Notes under the pieces: generated by a model
What the model was told of the DNA's origin: nothing
The model's database searches: none
The model's input: only the letters and a program-made list of their open reading frames with translations
Assembly (NCBI RefSeq): GCF_900107535.1
Contig: NZ_FNRA01000003.1
Location: forward strand, 434,001 to 498,000
Origin: Pedobacter hartonius
GTDB lineage: Bacteria; Bacteroidota; Bacteroidia; Sphingobacteriales; Sphingobacteriaceae
Direction of reading: 5' to 3'
Length of the DNA: 64,000 bases
Translations under genes and position numbers: made by a program
In this document: positions 1-8,174 of the stretch, piece after piece
Numbering within the stretch: the first letter of the stretch is position 1
How the letters are laid out: the number at the start of each line of letters is the position of its first letter

Positions 1-804
1 ATATACCAGTTTGAGCAAGGGAGCCGGCAAGTGTATGCCGTCAGCGATGATCTCTACATCCATTGCATCAATAATAAACGCACTTTCTATTACCCCGGCA
101 TATCTGAATGCATTGCGTCTGTGTACACCGGACATGCCCGAGTAAAGATGCGTTGCAAGTGTATATCCGTTTTCAAAGGCTTCAACCACTTCATCATAAT
201 TGGCATCGGTATGGGCTAATGCAGGCAGTACACCTTTCGTTTTCAGATATTTAGCGAATTCAATAGCTCCTTTTAATTCCGGCGCAGCACTCCATCGCCT
301 GATGGATTTTGAATAATCCAGCACCGCGGTATATTCTGCAACATCCGGGTCACGGATATACCTTGGGTCCTGCGCACCGCGCTGGCTTTGGGCAAAATAA
401 GGCCCTTCCAGGTGCATCCCAAGGAACTGTGAGCCTTTAGTGTTCTGCTGATGGGCCATCTCATACAAATCGAGCGTTTTGAGCAGGTCTTCCTTCTCAC
501 TGGTTAAGGTAGTAGGCACCATGGCCGTAGTGCCGTATTTTGCATGGGTTTCCGCGATCTTTAAAAAGGCTTCAACATGACCATCCATAAAATCGTACCC
601 CCCGCCCCCGTGCACATGGATATCAATAAACCCCGGTGAAACGTACATTCCCGCGGCATCGATCAGTACTGCATCAGGTGCATCGATATCTTTTTCACTT
701 ATAGCTTCAATGTTATTGCCTGTTATGATCACCGTAGCACCGTCAATTATACGGTATGGGGTGATTACACGGCCATTGATTATTTTTATTTGTGTCTTAT
801 GCAT
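1..804 (-). CDS. nagA: N-acetylglucosamine-6-phosphate deacetylase, 3' end outside the window
   Basis: Cytoplasmic amidohydrolase that removes the acetyl group from N-acetylglucosamine 6-phosphate in amino-sugar catabolism and cell-wall recycling. The first 268 residues are visible, of about 390 usual for the family; the rest lies left of position 1. Seen in the translation: an N-terminal beta domain, the metal/barrel motif HVHGGGGYDF at residues 63-72, HLEGPYF starting at 131 (substrate/metal Glu), LAHTD with His198, THLYSGM with His219, and ADGIHL near 255. The ATG at 804-802 follows an AT-rich stretch and gives the normal family N-terminus. Upstream on the same strand lie only gene remnants, so it is probably transcribed alone. 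Family call is secure; substrate is inferred from family. Confidence 0.93.
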   Translation of the reverse strand, partial: MHKTQIKIINGRVITPYRIIDGATVIITGNNIEAISEKDIDAPDAVLIDAAGMYVSPGFIDIHVHGGGGYDFMDGHVEAFLKIAETHAKYGTTAMVPTTLTSEKEDLLKTLDLYEMAHQQNTKGSQFLGMHLEGPYFAQSQRGAQDPRYIRDPDVAEYTAVLDYSKSIRRWSAAPELKGAIEFAKYLKTKGVLPALAHTDANYDEVVEAFENGYTLATHLYSGMSGVHRRNAFRYAGVIESAFIIDAMDVEIIADGIHLPAPLLKLVY

Positions 805-931
805 ACATTGTCCAGATTACACCGAATAATTAGGTTGAAGCATTTTCGGGTACGTACACGAATATAGATAAGAATTTCAATAAAAAAAATTTAATTCAAT
901 AAATCAGCGTTTAAGTTAAAAATATACGACT

Positions 932-1150
932 TTAAAAAACACATTTTTTCGGCTTCAGATTGAAATTAAACAACAAAGGATAGTTCTTTTTGCCTTTAGC
1001 AGATGGTGTTTGGTCAAGCCAGGTGTATTTATCAGCGATATTCCAAAAGGTAACACCTGAAAGTATATCCTTATACTGACGGAATACTTTAAAAACGGAA
1101 GTGTACTGCGCAATCTGCTGTTCTTCCAGCAAGGGTGTATATACATCCGG
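932..1150 (-). pseudogene. C-terminal fragment of a GH10 endo-1,4-beta-xylanase
   Basis: About 70 codons in one open frame match the last barrel strand and helix of family GH10 xylanases: the YTxxLxEEQQxAQY helix, then KDILSGVTFWNIADKYTWLD, and a terminal NYPLLFNFNLKPKK stretch that is typical of the family end. A full GH10 enzyme has 330 or more residues, so only the tail remains. Upstream the reading passes directly into FecR-like sequence in another frame, with no start codon, signal peptide or catalytic glutamates. It is therefore a dead remnant. In live loci a GH10 gene lies many kilobases downstream of FecR, behind susC and susD, so the close join implies a large deletion. Identification rests on motif recognition. 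Confidence 0.8.
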
Positions 1151-1209
1151 TGCCGCCAGCCAGGCAGAGCCGCGTTTTTCTTTTCCGGTGATCCTGCGCA
1201 CCATGGTTT

Positions 1210-1757
1210 ACCCTTACAGATCCTTCCAGCAGGGTGGTTTTCTGGGTAACAGCATCAGGGTAAGCCATGACGTTAAAATGCGTGCCTAGCACTTCTACCT
1301 CCGATTCTCCGGTCTGTACAGAAAACGGCATTCTCACTGTTCGTTTTGCTAGGGAGGTATACACTTTGGCCACTTCGAAATAGGCCTCTCCTTTCAACGT
1401 CACCTTCCGCTCCGAAGCATCAAATACCTTAGGGAATGTCAGTGAAGATCCTGCATTCAGCTATATCCTGGTTCCATCAGGCAGCGTCAGCTGATATTGC
1501 CCTCCTTTTGGCGTAGTGATAGTATTCAGCGTATTTTTGAGCCCCTCGTTACTGCGGTTTGCCGCATAGATCAGCTGCCCGTCTGTAGTTTTTTAACAGC
1601 GGTACTGCCCTGCATGGCCAGTACGCCGTTGCAAGCATTGTTTAGTTCAATAACGGATCCGTCGCCCAGTCTGAGCAGGGCATTATTGCTGCCGGGCTTC
1701 AGTACAATTCCCCGTACAGCAGCAGCGGTAGCAGGTCGTTTGGCGCTGCCATTAAAT
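1210..1757 (-). pseudogene. FecR-family anti-sigma factor remnant
   Basis: Conceptual translation with frame corrections gives a recognisable FecR periplasmic domain: LGDGSVIELNNA, then GQLIYAAN, then TTPKGGQYQLTLPDGTRI, then LNAGSSLTFPKVF, KGEAYFEV, LGTHFNVMAYPD and TTLLEGSVRV. This order matches the intact FecR at 16124-17278. Lesions: a frameshift near 1575, an in-frame TAG at 1461-1463 where the family has a Trp codon, loss of the cytoplasmic N-terminus and membrane helix, and loss of everything after the LEGSVRV strand, where GH10 sequence begins. Originally it would have controlled an ECF sigma factor for a SusCD locus. It cannot produce a functional protein. Confidence 0.82.
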
Positions 1758-1945
1758 TATCGGTATGCAGGCGCATATTTGGTTATTGAATAAAACGAAT
1801 ATATACTTGATTATTGACTTTCCCATATAATAATATTTGCAACTATAAAAATTGTTGCTTATTTAGAGATATTTATTACTTATTATTTCAGTATAACGTC
1901 GCCGCAATCCCGATATACGCTTTTAACCCCTTAAAACGATTAATC

Positions 1946-2250
1946 ATGTATAAGATTGCACTATGTATCTTGTTATGCTGTATACTTAACCGCGCCAATG
2001 CCCAAGTATGGATGCCCGACCAGGGGAAACGGAACGTATAAAACCCAATTATTTTCGCCGATTATTCTGACCCCGATGTCATCCGTGTCGCAGAGGATTA
2101 TTACATGGTAGCTTCCAGTTTTAACTGCCAGGCGCGAATTCCCGTACTTCACTCCAAAGACCTGGTCAACTGGCTTTCAGCGGACGGAAAGAAACTGCTG
2201 AACAATGGCAGGCTACCTGCTGATTTCAGCCGGGTATGCAGATTTTGATT
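1946..2250 (+). pseudogene. GH43 glycosidase N-terminal remnant
   Basis: Begins with an intact signal peptide (MYKIALCILLCCILNRANAQ), then WMPDQGKRNV and a stop. In a neighbouring frame the family sequence resumes as NPIIFADYSDPDVIRV, DDYYMVASSFNC-like and IPVLHSKDLVNW, the first blade of GH43 beta-xylosidase/arabinofuranosidase-type enzymes with the catalytic Asp in SDPDV. At least one frameshift lies near 2032-2042. Similarity stops about 100 codons in, with no later blades, so both frameshift and truncation have occurred. It lies 150 bp from FecR/GH10 remnants on the other strand and fits the remains of one xylan-type utilisation locus. Confidence 0.8.
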
Positions 2251-2332
2251 TTTTCAGGTTCACTCCATCAGACAGCTGACAACCATTACGGTTGCCAGCT
2301 CTTCTTCCACATTATTTATTGAATGTAATCGC

Positions 2333-2782
2333 TTATTTCAGGAAGGTGTCATCATCTTCCTCCTCATCATCATCCAGTTCGATGTCGTCATCGAGGTCAA
2401 GATCGTCATCCAGCTCATCGCCATCAGGTACAACCGGCAGGCTATCGTCATCATCCAGATCCAGATCATCATCATCCAGGTCTAAATCATCGTCATCCTC
2501 ACCGTTACCCGGATCGGTTGGCAGATCGTCAAACTCCTCGGTACTGTCATCTTCAGGATTCTCATCCTCATCCTCCGCATCTGCCCTGTCATCCACCTCT
2601 TCCAGCAGGCCATCAACGTCAGCAGTTCCAATATCATCGGTGCCCGAATTCAGATCCTCTTCGGTAAAAGTATCCGGCGTCGGCTCAGGAGTCTCATCAT
2701 GAGGTGATGGCTGAAATTGTTGTGTTCTTTCTTCTACGTCAATTCTCCCGTTATGTCCGTAGTCTTGATTTTGATTTTCCAT
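2333..2782 (-). CDS. highly acidic Asp-rich low-complexity protein
   Basis: Starts at the ATG at 2782 (MENQNQDYGHNGRIDVEERT). Upstream codons in the same frame are open but look non-coding. It has 149 residues. The first 60 are polar with many Gln/Thr/Pro; the remainder is dominated by Asp and Glu, with runs such as DDDDLDLDDDD repeated at least three times and almost no Lys or Arg before the final TFLK. No signal peptide, membrane segment or enzymatic motif is visible, so it is probably cytoplasmic and disordered. Such polyacidic tracts can bind cations or basic proteins, but that is only a general property. The opposite strand reads as Ser-rich because it is the complement of Asp codons, not a gene. 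Function unknown. Confidence 0.6.
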   Translation of the reverse strand: MENQNQDYGHNGRIDVEERTQQFQPSPHDETPEPTPDTFTEEDLNSGTDDIGTADVDGLLEEVDDRADAEDEDENPEDDSTEEFDDLPTDPGNGEDDDDLDLDDDDLDLDDDDSLPVVPDGDELDDDLDLDDDIELDDDEEEDDDTFLK

Positions 2783-2927
2783 AGTAGATTTCTTTAGCAG
2801 GTTATTCATCAGATAACACCATTTCCTGAATATGGTTCTGAAAAAAAAATGATTCACCTTTTTAGGTGATATGGATTCCAGAACGGCCTCTCTAATTTTG
2901 TCGCTGAGATCATCAAATGCACCTGTC

Positions 2928-3850
2928 ATGAGTCCGGAACATTTCAAACACCTGCGTTTTTTAGTTTTCATCCTTTTTTCCTGCAGCCTTTCAACGCTGA
3001 AAGCAGCGAATAAAACACGGATCACTTATACGATCAGCTTTCCCGAAGCAAAGGCGCGTTATGCCGAATTTGAGATGGACATTGCAGGGTTAAACCAGCC
3101 GCATCTTACGCTGAAAACGTTGCATCCATCACCGCTACCTCAGACCGCAAATTGCTTTCCGTGACAAAAACGCGTAAAAACATATGGAGCGTGAACACTG
3201 CCGGCATCAGCAGGTTAAAGATCAGATATCACGTAAACACCTTCGGACAAACAGCAGAGAATAGCTTCATAGATGATGAACATGCCTACCTTTCTGCCCC
3301 CGGGATATTTTTATATGCTGCCGGAATGCTGCATCAGTCATCTGTCATTCACATTAAACCCTATAAATACTGGACCAGGATCTCTACCAGCCTGAATCCT
3401 TTGAAAGACGACCCTTTCACACTATTCCAGCTATGGAATGGCAAACGACTAATACCTGCATCCCTGAAGTCTTTAGATTACAATAGGAAAAATAACACTG
3501 CAGAACTTTGGCTGGCCGATGGAATCAGCCATTACTATAAAAACCTGATCATGCACAGGGCAGCCCTTTATCCTACAGAAAATTATCTGGACAATATCGC
3601 AGGGGAATTCACCCGTCTGATGAATAATCATGAGGGCACAGATGAATATTAAATCAATTCAAATGCTGAGGTCTGGGAAAAATTTTATCGCCATAACGGA
3701 AATTACGAAGGTAGCCAGAGGATCTCTGCCATCAGGGGATCGGTCATAGCACCGATGCTGGATCTGGAAATCATTAAATATTCTGAAGGCAGACGTAGCC
3801 TGCACCATTACCTGAATTACGCAGGGTATAAATTATCAGACCGTGAGGAA
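2928..3850 (+). pseudogene. M61 family (glycyl aminopeptidase-like) peptidase remnant
   Basis: The start at 2928 gives a signal peptide (HLRFLVFILFSCSLSTLKAA) followed by ITYTISFPEAKARYAEFEMD, typical of the M61 N-terminal beta domain. Near 3117 about 17 codons (the usual MPVWTPGSY segment) are missing and the frame shifts; the next frame continues with VASITATSDRKLLSV, NSFIDDEHAYL and a PYKYWTRIST-like stretch. Near 3420 a second deletion removes the catalytic domain start, including HEXXH; the text resumes at LWNGKRL, then LWLADGISHYY, NYLDNIAGEF. A stop follows at 3650, and later codons (VWEKFYR, APMLDLEIIKY) still resemble the family. Without the zinc motif it cannot be an active peptidase. 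The end coincides with the hairpin at 3824-3891. Confidence 0.78.
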
Positions 3851-3891
3851 TCAGTGGATACTGAATCCTCACGGTCTGATAATTTATACCC
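3824..3891. repeat. near-perfect 68-nt inverted repeat (hairpin)
   Basis: Arms 3824-3849 and 3866-3891 are perfect 26-bp reverse complements. After one A-A mismatch, five more pairs (3851-3855 with 3860-3864) close on a 4-nt loop, so almost the whole 68 nt forms one stem. No T-run follows on either side, so it does not look like an intrinsic terminator. It sits exactly where similarity to the M61 peptidase fades. A fold-back (template-switch) duplication of the left arm, or a small palindromic repeat element, are both possible. Confidence 0.85.
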
Positions 3892-4254
3892 AACAATAGC
3901 CAGAACAGATATCGTATCGAAAACCTGTCGCCGCAACTGACTGCATCGCAATTACTTGTGCGCAAAAAATGGTTGAGCCTATAGCTTCAACGGCGCGATC
4001 AATCTTGAAGATCCATATTGAATGTAATACCTGCAGTTCAAATCTTCCCGGATCAAACGATAATTATCTTAACCTGTAACTTTTACTGTTCCTTCCTGTC
4101 TTACAGTAGTACATAAGTTGTGGGGTGCAATTAAAACTCAAATAATGAATGCTAATTATCACAAAGTGAAATATATTTTTTTTAAGAAATAAACTTAATG
4201 TATTTTTTTTGAAATACCTTTTCCTTTTATCATCTTTAATTAAAAAGCTATTCT
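3892..4254. other. intergenic region with a possible promoter
   Basis: No convincing gene in 363 bases. Just before the M13 peptidase gene lie TTTG (4208-4211) and, after exactly 19 nt, CATCTTTA (4231-4238), a partial match to the Bacteroidota -33/-7 pattern. The weak -7 match makes this tentative. The first 150 bases may be further decayed coding sequence but nothing could be recognised. Confidence 0.3.
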
Positions 4255-6300
4255 ATGAGATTCAACCCTTCTGTGTGTATTGCATTTGTGGCTATTGTTA
4301 CAGCCTCCTGCAACAATAAACCTTCAACAAAAGACAGCGGCGTTCCTGAACGCACCGTATTTTTTGATAAGTCAGGTATGGATACTACGGTAAATCCCGG
4401 CGACGATTTTTACCGCTATGCCAATGGGAAATGGTATAAAGAAACGAAGATTCCGGCCAGTCAGAGTAGCTGGGGTACATTTAATATCCTGGCAGATGAT
4501 AATATTAAAAACCTGCATGGAATTCTGGATAGCCTGAAAACCCTCAGCCCCGCCGAAGGCAGTAAAGAACAAAAGATCGGCGACTTCTATGCCAGCGGGC
4601 TGGATACAGTGACCATTGATAAAAAAGGATATGATCCTATAAAACCAGAACTGGCAAAGATTGCAGCGATCAATGATGCACAACAGCTGATTAACTTCTG
4701 TGCGGACGCTTATAAAGAGGGAAGTGGATACCTGTTCGGATTTGGTGTAGGGCCAGATGACAAGAACAGTAATAAAAACCTGGCCTATTTTAACCAGACA
4801 GGCCTTGGATTACCCAACCGAGAATATTACACCAAAACAGATTCAGCGTCCGTAAAAATCCGCGCCGCGTATGGAAAGTATATAGCCAAATTATTTATTC
4901 TGACAGGGGTTGATCAGGCTGCCGCAGCAAAAAATGCAGCGGATATCATAAAACTTGAAACCGCAATAGCCCTGTCACATTCCACACCGAATGAATTGCG
5001 TGACCCTGTTAAAAACTACCATAAGTTTGCAGTCAGTGACTTGCAGAAAAAATCGGGTATGGACCTGAATGCCATTTTCAGCAGAATGGGATTCAAAACA
5101 GACACGATACTGGTGGGGCAACCTAAATATTTTATCACACTGAATACCCTCCTGAAAAGCCAGCCGGTAGCGCTTTGGAAAAAACAACTGACATTCATGT
5201 CGCTGAACAGCTCTGCGAACTATCTGAGCCAGCCATTTCAGGATGCACGATTTGATTTCTACGGTAAAGTATTAAACGGACAGAAAGTTCAGAAAGAACG
5301 CTGGAAACGGATGACGCAGATCGTTGACAATGACCTTGGCGAACTGCTGGGACAATTGTATGTGGATAAGTATTTCACCTCAGACGCTAAAAAGAGAATG
5401 CTGGACCTGGTAAATAATCTTCAGACTGCGTATAAGGACAGGATAGAGAAGCTGGACTGGATGAGTCCTGAAACAAAGAAAAAAGCGATAGATAAACTGA
5501 ATGCTTTTACCAAAAAGATCGGTTATCCTGACAAATGGAAATCCTATGATGATGTTGAGATCCGAAGGGACACTTATTTTGATAATGCCTTGTCTGTCAG
5601 CAAACACGATTATAGTGAACTGCTCAAAAGAATCAATAAACCGGTAGATAAAATGGAATGGGGTATGACTCCTCCTACTGTAAATGCATACTATAACCCC
5701 AGTTTCAACGAGATTGTATTTCCTGCAGGGATCCTGCAGTTCCCCTTCTTCGATAAAAATGCCGACGATGCCATCAATTATGGTGCTATAGGTGCAGGAA
5801 TAGGACATGAAATGACACATGGATTTGATGATCAGGGTGCACAGTACGATAAAAACGGTAATTTAAAGGAATGGTGGACCCCTCAGGATGCAGCCAGGTT
5901 TAAAACAAAAACCGCGGCTATCGGAAAACAGTATGACGACTACGTCGTACTTAAAGACCTCCATGTGAACGGCAGTCTGACTATGGGCGAAAACATTGCC
6001 GACAATGGTGGTATAGCCATAGCCTACCAGGCATTTAAAAATACAGCTCAGGGAAAAAGTGATAAAAAGATAGATGGATTAACCCCTGACCAGCGTTTTT
6101 TCCTCTCCTTTGCACAGCTCTGGCGGTCGAAACAAAGTGATGAATCGACCCGCATGAGGATCAGTGCTGACCCCCACTCACCTGATATTTACAGGGTAAA
6201 TGGCACGTTGTCCAATACAGAAGCCTGGTATAAAGCCTTCAACATCAAACCCGGCGATAAAATGTATAAACCCGAAACTGAACGAATAAAAATCTGGTAG
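4255..6300 (+). CDS. M13 family zinc metallopeptidase lipoprotein (PepO/neprilysin-like)
   Basis: A 681-residue member of the neprilysin family, which usually cleaves short peptides. The N-terminus ends in a lipobox-like IVTASC, so it should be lipid-anchored in the cell envelope. Peptidase_M13 N-domain features run from about residue 45 (NPGDDFYRYANGKW) to 440; the catalytic domain follows with NAYYNPSFNEIVFPAG, the zinc motif HEMTH (His518, Glu519, His522), DDQGAQYD, and the third ligand motif ENIADNGG (Glu579, with Asp583). The end, FNIKPGDKMYKP, approximates the family CxW tail with Ile-Trp as the last residues. Full length and all active-site residues are present. It is probably monocistronic: the next gene is convergent. 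Confidence 0.95.
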   Translation: MRFNPSVCIAFVAIVTASCNNKPSTKDSGVPERTVFFDKSGMDTTVNPGDDFYRYANGKWYKETKIPASQSSWGTFNILADDNIKNLHGILDSLKTLSPAEGSKEQKIGDFYASGLDTVTIDKKGYDPIKPELAKIAAINDAQQLINFCADAYKEGSGYLFGFGVGPDDKNSNKNLAYFNQTGLGLPNREYYTKTDSASVKIRAAYGKYIAKLFILTGVDQAAAAKNAADIIKLETAIALSHSTPNELRDPVKNYHKFAVSDLQKKSGMDLNAIFSRMGFKTDTILVGQPKYFITLNTLLKSQPVALWKKQLTFMSLNSSANYLSQPFQDARFDFYGKVLNGQKVQKERWKRMTQIVDNDLGELLGQLYVDKYFTSDAKKRMLDLVNNLQTAYKDRIEKLDWMSPETKKKAIDKLNAFTKKIGYPDKWKSYDDVEIRRDTYFDNALSVSKHDYSELLKRINKPVDKMEWGMTPPTVNAYYNPSFNEIVFPAGILQFPFFDKNADDAINYGAIGAGIGHEMTHGFDDQGAQYDKNGNLKEWWTPQDAARFKTKTAAIGKQYDDYVVLKDLHVNGSLTMGENIADNGGIAIAYQAFKNTAQGKSDKKIDGLTPDQRFFLSFAQLWRSKQSDESTRMRISADPHSPDIYRVNGTLSNTEAWYKAFNIKPGDKMYKPETERIKIW

Positions 6301-6312
6301 CCAGTTTACCAT

Positions 6313-6354
6313 ACACAGAACTGCGGGCAGAATCATCTGTCAGTTGTTCTGTGT
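6313..6354. terminator. possible stem-loop between convergent genes
   Basis: ACACAGAAC at 6313-6321 pairs with GTTCTGTGT at 6346-6354, a 9-bp stem with a 24-nt loop, between the convergent M13 and GH43 genes. No clear T-run follows, so termination is only a suggestion from position. Confidence 0.35.
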
Positions 6355-6428
6355 AATATTGGCGCACAAGTGTAATTTTGCTTTTCCAGCTATCAGATAA
6401 CTTTAAACCATGATTTGTCATGAAGATC

Positions 6429-8018
6429 CTATTTCATTGCTTCTCGAACATAAGTTTGAAACATTAATGTTCTTCTTTCATCAACAGCATAAGTATGGCC
6501 GCCATCTGTACTGTAAGCCGACTTCCTTCCCTCATCTTTCAGGCCGTCATTAAAGGCAAATCCATAAAATCCGGAAGTCGTATTTGATTTCAGCACAATT
6601 GTATAACTTCTTCCTGCAGTCACCCTGCATTTCGGTTCAACAGTAATGTAATTTGCGGCCCAGCCAACGGACCCGGCAGCCACAACCGCTGAAGAGAGCG
6701 GCTGTCCCTCAGGGATTCCGGCGTCACTGGCAGCATAGATCTCAAGAAGTAGCGCCGCATCAGGATCACCGTTTTTAAACGTAGTGAAAGAAACCCTGTT
6801 CAACAAGCCTGACCGTTTGGCAACAAAAGACTGCGACCGCCAGGTACCTTTCCTGATATCGCCATGCGTTCTAAAACCCTCCAGTCCTGAAGTATTATCC
6901 AGCTCTGCAGATAACGCCTTCTTTTTAATCCCCTGTTTTACAGGTATCGTCACTGTTTGCAGGCAGATCATCGGCTGTATAGCGCCATCATCCGCAAAAG
7001 ATAACGGAGCCCAATAGTAATTTGCAAGTGCTTCATTTTTTGCAGCATTATTCCAGAGGTCACTTCCATACAAATAGATTACTCCTGAAGGTAATTTGAT
7101 CGGAGAGACGAACGAAGGTTGCCCGCCGCAGGAGTTATTACTGATACTAATGCCCTCAGACCAGGGCCCCAAAGGCGAAGCGGCCGTTTTATAAGAAGTC
7201 CCGGTGCCGGAACAATAACCACAGTTAGGGTCAGAATAGGTGATGTAGTATTTACTTCCCCTTTTAAACAGTGACGGAGCTTCCGTATTACCTGTGGTAA
7301 CGGCTTTAACATGGACCCCGGTACCAGAAAGATAATCCGGGTTTAATTTTTCTATTACGATTGTACCTTTTGTACGCCAGTCTGTATAGGCAACATAAGC
7401 TGTGCCATCGTCGTCAACGAACGTGTCATGGTCGCCATTATTTAAACCTGCCACCGGCGAATCAGCATTCACGGCAAGCCTGGGTTCTGCCACTTCAGTA
7501 AATGGACCGGTAGGATTTTTAGCCGTAAATACACGAAAACCTACCCTGTTGTCATAAACATTGATCCATAAAATATATAAGGACGTTTTTTTATTAAAGA
7601 TCACGTGCGGGCGGAAACAGCCGTATGTAGCCCCGTTGCAGCGAGTTTGCCAAACTGGTTTTGCGGCATCAAAGAGGAAACCCCTGTCTGTCCAGCTGAC
7701 CATATCTCTGGAACTGTAAACTTTAAATCCACAAAATGGAGCATCCTTTTTACCCCATTGAAAACCGCAGTCATAACTTGTTCCATACAAATAATACATA
7801 CCATCAAACAACGCAATCTCTCCATCATGGGCATCAATTGCCTCACCAGCACAACTGAACCTTGTTACCTGTTCGCCCTTTTCATTAAAATTTGTAAATG
7901 TAGCAGTAGCTGAAGACGGTCCTTCAGCATGCTTTTGAGCAAAGAGAGTTACAGGAATTAATAAAACAATCAACGCAAGCATGGGCCAAAACAGGGTTGC
8001 CCTTAAGTATTTTTTCAT
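6429..8018 (-). CDS. family 43-type glycoside hydrolase with C-terminal beta-sandwich module
   Basis: 529 residues with a signal peptide (cleavage after VTLFAQ). Residues ~50-365 form a five-bladed-propeller enzyme of GH43 type: AHDGEIALFDGMYYLYG, FKVYSSRDMVSWTDRG, GCFRPHVIFN, then DHDTFVDDDGTAYVAYTDW and GNTEAPSLFKRGSKYYITYS, with the probable acid Glu in TEAPS. The AHDGEI blade resembles the exo-beta-1,3-galactanase-like branch rather than the xylosidase branch with PDV, so the substrate may be a galactan or arabinogalactan; this is inference. Residues ~395-527 (WRSQSFVAKRSGLLNRVSF onwards) look like a carbohydrate-binding or jelly-roll module. Many Cys residues in the propeller suggest disulfides. 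It is not inside a SusCD locus. Confidence 0.82.
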   Translation of the reverse strand: MKKYLRATLFWPMLALIVLLIPVTLFAQKHAEGPSSATATFTNFNEKGEQVTRFSCAGEAIDAHDGEIALFDGMYYLYGTSYDCGFQWGKKDAPFCGFKVYSSRDMVSWTDRGFLFDAAKPVWQTRCNGATYGCFRPHVIFNKKTSLYILWINVYDNRVGFRVFTAKNPTGPFTEVAEPRLAVNADSPVAGLNNGDHDTFVDDDGTAYVAYTDWRTKGTIVIEKLNPDYLSGTGVHVKAVTTGNTEAPSLFKRGSKYYITYSDPNCGYCSGTGTSYKTAASPLGPWSEGISISNNSCGGQPSFVSPIKLPSGVIYLYGSDLWNNAAKNEALANYYWAPLSFADDGAIQPMICLQTVTIPVKQGIKKKALSAELDNTSGLEGFRTHGDIRKGTWRSQSFVAKRSGLLNRVSFTTFKNGDPDAALLLEIYAASDAGIPEGQPLSSAVVAAGSVGWAANYITVEPKCRVTAGRSYTIVLKSNTTSGFYGFAFNDGLKDEGRKSAYSTDGGHTYAVDERRTLMFQTYVREAMK

Positions 8019-8174
8019 ACAAACATATTTATATTGGCATTGTATAAAGTTATCGGATCATGTGTTCCTCCTCATGCACGATATGATAATATATTTACAT
8101 GAAATGATACGATTGTGAATATAGTATATTGACAAATTTCATGAACTTCGCCATACACCAAATTACAGAATGAA

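Noticed and set aside
932..1403. FecR-GH10 region as a real fusion gene
   Set aside because: The two parts are in different frames, with an in-frame stop and frameshift upstream and no start codon, so this is a deletion join and not a functional fusion.
2292..2702. Ser-rich open frame of 136 codons on the plus strand
   Set aside because: It is the exact complement of the Asp-rich tract on the minus strand; Asp codons read backwards give Ser/Arg codons. No protein-like N-terminus.
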